Of a stretch of 64,000 nt of DNA, positions 56,435 to 64,000 are shown one piece after another. The stretch's first letter is position 1. Every line of letters begins with the position of its first letter. The translations under genes were made by a program, and so were the position numbers. The notes under the pieces were generated by a model. That model was given only the letters and a program-made list of their open reading frames with translations, was not told the origin of the DNA and ran no database searches. The stretch comes from Halicephalobus mephisto (taxonomy: Eukaryota > Nematoda > Chromadorea > Rhabditida > Panagrolaimidae), in NCBI GenBank assembly GCA_009193035.1, contig SWDT01000686.1, forward strand, positions 62,001-126,000, given 5' to 3'.

Positions 56435-59400
56435 ATGACAATGGTTATGGCCTCTAATTCTCCATCGCCAAATAGCATAAATGGTTCTCCATGTTCTTCC
56501 TGTATTCACTTACATGAAGATCTTAAAAAATCAGTTGCACAAGTTGCTCAAAAGCTGGATTTGCTCTACGCTAGAGTTGAAGAACTTTCAGCACGTTCTG
56601 AATTTGTTTCTCCATCTAAAAAAATCAAGCCAGAAAGAGCCAGTACTAATTCACCTATTGCAGTTGAAAATGGTCTTTCTCCTAATTTGGTGAGACCATC
56701 TTCGACAGAAGTCGACGACAGTCCTGATTCTCCTAGTGTCAAGGAAAACGGAGATTTCGGAGGGTATGTTTTCTTGATCGTTTGATAATTGGTTTTCTCC
56801 CTTCGGCAATGATTCTTCTCTCAGGAGAATTACTGTCTTAGAAAAGTTCTTCTTTTAGAACACTCGTTTCCTCAGGATAGTCCATCCCTTGAGATAGTTC
56901 ATCCCCTAGGATAATCCCTCCCTCGGGGTGTTTATTCCCTTAGAACTTTTACTTTTTTGAATATCTACCACCTAAGGGTGTTTATCCCCTTAGAATTTTT
57001 ACTTTTTTGAATATCCCTCCCTCGGGGTGTTTATCCCCTTAGAATTTTTACTTTTTTAAATATCTACCACCTCGGGGTATTTATCCCTTTGGGATTTTTG
57101 GCTTTTGTTGGCATAGAAAACAGAAGTATATTAATAATCTTTACTAAGGCAATATGACACAGATACAATTTATATATTTCCTCCTACACAATACAACTGA
57201 GAGTCTCACTCATGCCCTACAGTATTCCACGTCCCTGACGTTCAGGCTATCACTTCTGGTTATCTCTTTAGAGTTTAGTTTCCGTTCCAATACGCAAAAA
57301 ACCGTACTTAATGCATAATTTATTGATATATTATATACACACTGTTAAAATAGAAACCAGAAGTATAATGATAGTAATCTCCACTAGAACAATAAGACAA
57401 GGATGGAATTTACATAATAATCTCAACAGAATACAAATAAGAATCTTATTCACGTCCTACAGTACCCCACATCCCTGATATCCAGGCTATCTCTTTAAAT
57501 TCTCTCTTTTTAGTTCAGTTTTCTGTCCTAATAGTAATAATAGATAGAATTAAATTGATTAAAAACTAGCTGTTAAGATAGAAAAGAAGTATAATAATAG
57601 TAATCTCCACTAGAACAATAAGACAAGGATGGAATTTACATAATAATCTCTACAGAATGCAAATAAGAATCTTATTCACGTCCTACAGTACCCCACATCC
57701 CTGATATCCAGGCTATCTATTTAAATTCTCTCTTTTTAACTCAGTTTTTTGTTCCAACACCTCCTAAGTGGTATTTTTTCTTAGGAAATTTCCTCCTTTA
57801 GGGCTTTTCTCCCTTTAAAAAATCTTTTCCCTTAAGATATTTTTCCCCTTTTTATTCGCATTGGTTTTTTTCTTTTTTGATCAGTTTTTTGGTCACGGTT
57901 GCTGTTTTAGGCTAATTTAGTTATCAAAAAGACCAGTCTGAAAAAGTGAAAAGTAGATTATAAGATGTTTTATCTTTTAAGATTTTTATTTTTTTTATTT
58001 CGAATTTCTTCAATCATGATAGTCGAATTAGGTTATTTTAAAAATGGAAAAATTAATTTTAAAAAATTATATAAAATTTGATCCTTTATTTCGTAAAAGT
58101 GATTTAATTTTTTTTATAAATTAGTTTTTTGCAGACAATTGTCATTTTAAGTTAATCCAGCTACAAAAAGACTTGTTTAAAAAAATTAAAATAAAAAAAA
58201 TTTAAATTTAAAAAATAAAAAAAATTTAAATAAAAAAAATTAAAAATAAAATAATTAAAAATAAAAAAAATTTAAATTTAAAAAAATTAAAATAATTAAA
58301 AATTAAAAAATTAAAAATAAAATAATTAAAAATAAAAAAATTCTTATTAAAGCAATTTTGTATTTTAACAAAGTTGAGGATCATAGTTCGAGATTAAAAT
58401 TTGAACTTTGTTTTAATACAAAATTCATTAATTTTATATATTTCGAAATTACCTAAATTAATGATTAAAATTTATTCGAATTTTTCGAATGAAATTTTTT
58501 ATGACGAAAAGTCTAAAATTCGACTTTGATCTTTGATGAAATACTGTATAGTTATCAAATATCCCGAGGCAATTACGGTAGAAAAATTTTTAATGATTTT
58601 TTGATTTTTAAAATTTTAAAGATTTTTAAAATTTTTTAAGATTTAAAATTTTTGTGATTTAAGATTTTTATAATTTTTGTGATTTTTAAAATTTTTAAGA
58701 TTTTTGTGATTTTTGTGATTTTTATTATTTTTAAGATTTTTGTGATTTTTCTTATTTTTATTATTTTTATTATTTTTATTATTTTTATTATTTTTATTAT
58801 TTTTGTGATTTTTATTATTTTTTTAAAGTTATTTTTTTAGAAAATTAGGGATGTCGGGAAGCAGAAAACGGAAGCCGACTCGTGATGCTGTTCAGAAAGT
58901 TGCTAAACAAGAAAACGGTACTCTAGATAACGGTACATCGATTGACAGTCTTATGTCGGCGTTACTTGATCAAAATAATTCCGTCAATAACACAAACGGA
59001 AATGTGATGACACCACAGCAATTTTTGGAATATTCGTTGGCGTCAATTTTGGGAAGTCAATCGAATCAAAACGATTCTTTTATTAATTCTTCGCTTTCTC
59101 AAAATCTTCTTCAAAATGACGCTTCTATCATGAGTGCTCTTAATGCTTTACAGAATCCAGTCAATGGAAAAAAATCACCAGGAATAAAGAAATCTCCGAA
59201 AAGAAGCGCATCTCCTGGATTCGCTAACGGAAAAGACGACGCGAAGAAGTCCAAAGAAGAAGAAATGAGTATGACGGTTCGTTAATTTTCAATCAATTAA
59301 TTAATTTTAAAAAATCAAAAAATTTTTTCAAATTCAACAAAAAAAATCAAAAAAATTTTAAAATTTAATAAAAAAACCAAAAAAAATTTTAAAATTTAAC

Positions 59401-60781
59401 AAAAAAAATCAAAAAAATTTAATAAAAAAACCAAAAACATTTTAAAATTTAACAAAAAAAATCAAAAAAATTTTAAAATTTAATTAAAAAAATTTTAAAA
59501 AATCAAAAAAGTTTAATAAAAAACTAAAAAAAATTGTTTTAATTTTAAAAAAAGTTTTAAAATTTTTTTATTTTTTTGAAAAATTGTTTTTAATTAAGTA
59601 TACAGTAAATTTTAATTATTTTTTTTGTGTTTATTAATATTTTTGAATTTTGGGAAATTTAACTAAGATTATTTATTTTTGTGGTTTTGTTTGAAAAGTT
59701 TTAAAAATGATGTAATTTAAAAAGTTATTTTTGAAATTATCTAAAATTACGAAATTCACGTAAAAATGAAATTGTAAACTACTTTAGTTTTGAAAACTTC
59801 TAGAAATTTACGTCGAAACAGTTTCGCAATAATATTTATTATAGTTTTTCTAATATAAACAGTGTAATTAAAAAAGAGCAAAACTTTTTGAAATTTCAAA
59901 ATTCCCGCGTAAAAAGAGAGAGAATTGTAAAAATGGAAAAAGTGGTAAATTTGGCAAATCTAAGAAAATCGACTCGCGTTTTTTTTTTTTTTATTTTAAA
60001 ATTTCTCGAAATTCCGTAATAATTTTCGAATTTTTAAATTCTCACATAAAAAAGAAACTTTTAAAAATGGAAAAAGTGGAAAAAATGGCAAATCTAAGAA
60101 AATAGACTCGCGTTTTTTTACTTTATTTTTATCCTAAAATTTCTCGAAATTTCGTAATAATTTTTAAATTCCCGCGAAAAAAGAGAGAAAGTTATAAAAA
60201 TGGAAAAAGTGGTAAATTTGGCAATTTTGAGAAAATAGACTCGCGCTTTTTTTATTTTTATTTTAAAAATTTTGTATTGAGGTTATTTTTTTTATTTTTA
60301 AAATAACTTAATTTAGGAGGAGCAGTTACAGGACTTAATCAACGGAGAAGTCGATCCGAACGTTCCTCGATGTGCAAACTGCTACACGACGAAGACCACG
60401 GCTTGGCGTCGCGACCAGGAGGGGAAGCTTGTCTGCAACGCCTGCGGGCTTTATTACCGTCTTCACAAAACGAATCGGCCTGTTCACATGCGAAAAGATG
60501 TTATTCAACAAAGATTCAGAAGGAAAAATAACGGTGATGATGAAAATGCAGATTCAAGTGGAAATTCAGGATTATCTGGAATTTCAAAATCTTCAAAATC
60601 AAATTCATCATTGTCAGAAAAACAAAATGGTCTTGAACAATTAGCTACATCTTTGAATTCTTCCTTGTTGCCCCAACTTTCGTCTTTGGCCTTCATGGGA
60701 GAAACTCCGGCTTCTGTGGCTAACATTTTTCCCGGATTCATCGACCAGCCCCAAACCGCTCAGCTAGGATCGAACGCCTAA
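56435..60781 (+). CDS. elt-6: Single-finger GATA transcription factor, EGL-18/ELT-6-like
   Basis: Exons 56435-56763, 58841-59276 and 60317-60781; phases fit, giving 409 residues. The N-terminal half is Ser/Pro/Asn-rich with a short heptad-like helix at about 28-53 ([20 protein letters not shown]) and basic patches (SRKRKP near 117, KKSPKRS). One type IV zinc finger at 274-298 has C-x2-C-x17-C-x2-C spacing (CANC...CNAC). It is followed by the basic DNA-binding arm with [17 protein letters not shown]. The C-terminus is Ser-rich. In C. elegans, EGL-18 and ELT-6 have a single finger and specify seam and vulval fates. The choice between the two paralogues is open, so the symbol marks the family. 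Start: first in-frame ATG of a cluster at 56435. Intron 1 (about 2 kb) carries MITEs; intron 2 carries a tandem repeat. GATA clusters lie upstream. Confidence 0.88.
56880..57105. repeat. Tandem repeat of about 55-60 bp in intron 1 of the GATA gene
   Basis: Units of TTTATCCCCTTAGAATTTTT, ACTTTTTTGAATATC and CCTCGGGGTG. It continues after the MITE block at 57760, so the MITEs interrupted it. Confidence 0.75.
57106..57292 (-). mobile_element. Short TIR element (CTGTTAGGATAG family), diverged copy
   Basis: Ends TGTTGGCATAGAAAAC and GTTTCCGTTCCAATA. The interior is diverged from the other copies. Confidence 0.55.
57343..57533 (-). mobile_element. Short TIR element (CTGTTAGGATAG family)
   Basis: Starts TGTTAAAATAGAAACC and ends TCAGTTTTCTGTCCTAATAG. 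The interior is nearly identical to the copy at 57571. Confidence 0.7.
57571..57759 (-). mobile_element. Short TIR element (CTGTTAGGATAG family)
   Basis: Starts TGTTAAGATAGAAAAG and ends TTTTGTTCCAACA. Third of three adjacent copies in intron 1 of the GATA gene. Confidence 0.7.
57870..58830. repeat. Intronic tract: dispersed repeat then simple arrays
   Basis: 57870-58170 resembles the GATCAGTTTTTTGGTCACGG / GTTTTAGGCTAATTTA dispersed family. 58180-58340 is a TAAAAATAAAATAATTAAAA array. 58600-58820 is a GATTTTTATTATTTTTGTG array abutting the exon 2 acceptor. Confidence 0.6.
59300..59560. repeat. CAAAAAAATTTTAAAATTTAA array in intron 2 of the GATA gene
   Basis: Units of about 30-40 bp made of AATCAAAAAAATTTTAAAAT. 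Non-coding. Confidence 0.7.
59885..60260. repeat. Tandem repeat, AATCGACTCGCG family, in intron 2 of the GATA gene
   Basis: Three units of about 120 bp with TGGAAAAAGTGGTAAATTTG, AAAATCGACTCGCG and TTTTATCCTAAAATTTCTCG. Same orientation as the 49.8-kb array, ending about 55 bp before exon 3. Confidence 0.8.
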
Positions 60782-60819
60782 GCCCTCGAATACAAACTGT
60801 AAAATCTCCTTTTCCGTCC

Positions 60820-61440
60820 TTCATCCCCTGAGGCATTTTGTTTTTCGAGTTTAAAATAATTCAAATTTTTTTGAATTAATTTTTTAATCATGATTGAAAT
60901 TTTAGGCCATTTCAAAAAAAATTAATTTTAAAAATTCGGCTCAAATGCCCTGAGGGATCGATTGATTTGTAGTTTATTTTTTAGATTTTTTTAGATCGGT
61001 TTTTTTGGTTCCTAAAATGGCCAGAAATGTCAAAGAAGTGATCGAAAAAACTGGCCTAAAAATTAAAAAATGGATTTAAAAATAATTGATCCCCTCAGGC
61101 AATATTAAAAGTTATCTGACTTTTTACTTTTTAGATCAGTTTTTTTGTCATGATTGCTGTTTTAGGTCAATCAAATTGTCGAAAAAACTGGCCTAAAAAG
61201 TGAAAAATAAATTTTAAAATAATCAATCCCCTCAGGCAATATTAAAATTTATCTGACTTTTTACTTTTTAAATCAGTTTTTTTGTCATGATTGCTGTTTT
61301 AGGTCAATCAAATTGTCGAAAAAACTGGCCTAAAAAGTGAAAAATGAATTTTAAAATAATCAATCCCCTCAGGCAATATTTGAATTTTTACTTTTAAATT
61401 AATTTTTTTCGTTTTTAAAATGGCCTAAAATCTCAATTTA
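60820..61440. repeat. Tandem repeat with CCCCTCAGGCAATATT units
   Basis: Units of about 120-125 bp with AATCAATCCCCTCAGGCAAT, TTTTTGTCATGATTGCTGTT and CGAAAAAACTGGCCTAAAAA. Two copies at 61085-61330 are nearly identical. It begins about 40 bp after the GATA gene stop. Confidence 0.75.
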
Positions 61441-61539
61441 CTTTACAAAATTACTTCAAAAAAATTAAATAATTTTAAAATCGAACCAAACGTCGCAGGA
61501 AAGGAATTATTACAGTCTAAATGTGCCCGTGAGACTTAC

Positions 61540-61573
61540 CACTTTTGCCATTTCTGATGGCAGTCGATTCCAT
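61540..61573 (-). CDS. Possible first coding exon of an unidentified minus-strand gene
   Basis: ATG followed by MESTAIRNGKS and a strong donor G|GTAAGT, in a less AT-rich block (61490-61610). I found no downstream exon between here and the GATA gene, so this may be a conserved non-coding block instead. Confidence 0.2.
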
Positions 61574-61609
61574 CTCGACGGGTCTTGTTTCTTCCGACGG
61601 GTATTCCAA

Positions 61610-62020
61610 AATTTGAATTTTTTTTAAAATAATTTTTAAAAAATTTTCGAATTTTAAAATTTTTTGAATTTTTTTAAAAATTATTTTTAAAGATTTTTGA
61701 ATTTTGGAAAATCACCAAAGCTGTAGCTGAAGTCAAATGTGCTCAGAACCAGATCCTACTGCCAATTTTTTAAATTTTAAATCATACTGTAATTTTATGA
61801 TTACTGTAACTGGAAACGGACACATCTGAATTCAGCGAAAAATGGCGCCTTTTTAAATTTAATTTTTTTTTTCACTTGATTATGATCTTCATCAATGTGA
61901 TATTACTTCCAAGCTTTACCATTTGATCTTTGATTTTAATTTATGCATTTTCGGTTTTAATTTCGTGCTTTTTTCAATCAAGCTTTATTTTTTTAATCGG
62001 GGTTTTTGTATAGTACGGTA
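61610..62020. other. Intergenic, no gene seen
   Basis: A/T tract, then a unique block at 61715-61860 (CCAAAGCTGTAGCTGAAGTC, GAATTCAGCGAAAAATGGCG). No exon that can be joined. Confidence 0.35.
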
Positions 62021-62520
62021 TATAATTTCCAGATTATTAACCATAATCTAATTCATTTTACAGTAATCGCAAGATACTGTAGATTATTAAAATCCTAAAA
62101 ATAAGAATTTAAAACATTTTCGAAAATTAAATTTTTTTAATTTGGATTTTTTGAGACATACGGTAATACAGTAATCTACAGTAACCTAAATCATGTTGAA
62201 AAAGACCTACAGTAAGTTATGAGAAATTACTACCTACCGTATACTTCAGAGATCCTAAAAATTAAAATTTTTGTGGTTTTTGAAATATCCGGTAATACAG
62301 TAATCTACAGTAACTTAAACCATGTTGAAAAAGACCTACAGTAAGTTATTGAAAATTATTACTTACCGTATGCTTCAAAAAATCAGAATTTAAAAAATTT
62401 AAATTTTCACAAATGTTTTGGATTTTTATTTTGGACTTAAATAATCTACAGTATCCTCTGGTTACTGTAAGACAATTTAGGTAATGGTTAACAGTCTTAA
62501 AATTGTAAATCATACTGTAT
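62020..62520. repeat. ACAGTAA-rich stretch with two units of about 120 bp
   Basis: GGTAATACAGTAATCTACAG, TAACCTAAATCATGTTGAAA and AAGACCTACAGTAAGTTAT occur twice (about 62160-62290 and 62290-62390). The ACAGTA/TACTGT word is very dense here. Confidence 0.7.
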
Positions 62521-63549
62521 TATTATTCAGCATTTTTTACTTTTTCATTCCTTACAATGAATCATTCGGCATTGTTACTTGTCTTTTTAAATATTTTTAA
62601 ACCAAAAAAATCTCAGTGTTTTTTTTCACCTTCTTTAATTTTTTGCAATGAGCCTTGATCCTAATCTCACTTTGAAGTTTTTTGAATCTCCGTGTAAATA
62701 CCCATTTTGCCTTTTATCGCCTTAAGGGTGGTTGTACAACACCCGACATGAGCTTCCTGATATCCAAATCACTCCCATTTATCAATTAGCCAAAATGCAC
62801 GTCAATTTGCACCAGTCATATCAATTGTAAGTCTCAAGAATTACCAAATCAATTCGGCTTTACATTGATTAATGTTGTTTTTTTTTGCAAATAAAAGTGA
62901 GAAAAAATTTCTTCTACAATACAGTATCCAACAAGTTCTTGGAGAAAAATCAGATTCAAGTCAAGAATAGTGTTTTTAGACAACATATGGATAAAGTTAT
63001 ATAAAATACAAAATTAATTATAAAAGTATAGAAATATAAAAATAAATTAAACAAAATTGAAGGTCTATAACCTCTTTTTTAAATTCAACTACGGACCACT
63101 AGATATTCAAAAAAATATTCTAAAAGTACATTGATCCTCGTGTTATCCTGAATCCACCAATCTCAATAGTGACTGACTGTAGCAGGAAATCCTTCTTTTC
63201 AGTCACTATCCTAGGTTCTTATAGTAATTTCAATTTTACAATTTCAATTAATTTTTGTAAAAATAGTAAATGTCAGTTCTCATACTGTCCTGGATTTATC
63301 AACGCCAACACAACATACAAAAAATCGTCCCAAGACTAAAAATCCAAAAAATTGAACTTTTTTAAAATAATTTAAACTTCCCCGAAAACATCTTTTTTAA
63401 AATTGAATTTCCAAAGTTATTTATCCATTTCAATTAACAAAATGAATGCACAAACCCATCAAACTTCATTAATCGTTCGACCAATGTTGGTTATAAATAA
63501 TATTACCTACATAATAATTAAATATTACAATTCCATAATTCAGATGAAA
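62521..63549. other. Intergenic / 3' region of the TM9SF gene
   Basis: Ordinary AT-rich unique sequence. No ORF, tandem repeat or RNA signature that I can support. Several AATAAA-like words on the minus strand could serve the TM9SF gene. Confidence 0.35.
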
Positions 63550-63968
63550 CTAGTCAACTTTGATTCGTGAATAGATCTTGTGGATGAAGCTGGCAGTACT
63601 AATGTAACCAACGGTTCCACAGAGTACGCCAAGGGCAATACTGAACAAACCCATGTAGCCAAAGTAGAAAACAGATTGGAAAAATCCATACATCCTAAAA
63701 AAACACTTTTAAAATTATCTTTAAAATTTCGACCTACTTTGTTTTAAAAATAAAATAATAAAACGAATAAAGGTATACGTAGAGAGAAACAGATGCTCCA
63801 GATAAGAAACTGCACCAACGCCAACGGTAATCTTCCGCATTCAACAAGAAATAAGTAGAAACAATCGTGACGCAAGCAGTGACTATCAACAAAATGATAG
63901 TGACGAGGAACATGAAACCATAGACGTAATAAATCTTATATGCCCAGAATGACGTGAAAATAAAATAC
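63550..63968 (-). CDS. TM9SF (nonaspanin) family protein, C-terminal exons only
   Basis: Last two exons on the minus strand: 63968-63738 and 63694-63550, joined by a 43-bp intron (GTAGGT donor, TTTAG acceptor). Together they encode about 125 residues. Reads [69 protein letters not shown], then [20 protein letters not shown] and a terminal [10 protein letters not shown]. These are the last four transmembrane helices of TM9SF proteins, closest in my judgement to TM9SF2/4. The C-terminal KVD fits the family's Golgi/COPI retention signal (KXD/E). These are endosomal/Golgi membrane proteins involved in cargo sorting. The rest of the gene lies beyond the right edge. Confidence 0.92.
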
Positions 63969-64000
63969 CTAAAAATATTTTTAAAATTACAAAACTCAAA

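Overview
This is an AT-rich nematode-type genomic window, most likely a rhabditid (clade V, Caenorhabditis-like) worm. The evidence is very short introns (41-50 bp) with TTTCAG-type acceptors, closely packed same-strand genes with SL-type acceptors between them (operon-like), nematode-type protein families (a single-finger EGL-18/ELT-6-like GATA factor, Ly6-like secreted proteins), and the abundance of the octamer TACTGTAG/CTACAGTA. I cannot name the species. Genes were assembled by eye from splice signals and reading-frame phase, because most genes are split and the longest single open frame is a retrotransposon.

Layout. 0.8-4.5 kb (minus): a five-exon F-box/LRR gene. 5.4-7.6 kb (minus): an unrecognised gene with phase-0 exons. 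7.7-9.3 kb: a nested palindromic MITE cluster and two copies of another MITE. 9.4-17.0 kb (minus): an eight-exon aminergic GPCR whose introns are packed with tandem repeats. 17-29 kb: a gene desert of minisatellites, a MITE with an internal satellite, and a 3.9-kb foldback-like element with arms of about 640-660 bp. 29.7-34.5 kb: a very young, structurally intact Ty3/gypsy LTR retrotransposon with identical LTRs and a 5-bp target duplication. 35.9-41.6 kb (plus): a secreted, probably GPI-anchored protein with three Ly6/three-finger domains, then TIM21 and mitochondrial ribosomal protein uL2m, probably co-transcribed. 41.6-56.4 kb: about 15 kb without a recognisable gene, in which less AT-rich unique islands (candidate enhancers, several with GATA and TCF/POP-1-type sites) alternate with tandem repeats. 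56.4-60.8 kb (plus): the EGL-18/ELT-6-like GATA factor. 63.55 kb to the right edge (minus): the 3' end of a TM9SF (nonaspanin) gene.

How it fits together. TIM21 and uL2m are both mitochondrial biogenesis proteins and sit 116 bp apart behind a polyadenylation signal and a TTTCAG acceptor, as expected for a nematode operon. The GATA gene has five GATA cores within about 100 bp just upstream of its start codon, further clusters upstream, and a palindromic TCF site. This is compatible with autoregulation and Wnt input, known features of egl-18/elt-6 control in C. elegans; here it is inference only. Much of the rest is repeat sequence, and several families recur at distant places in the window.
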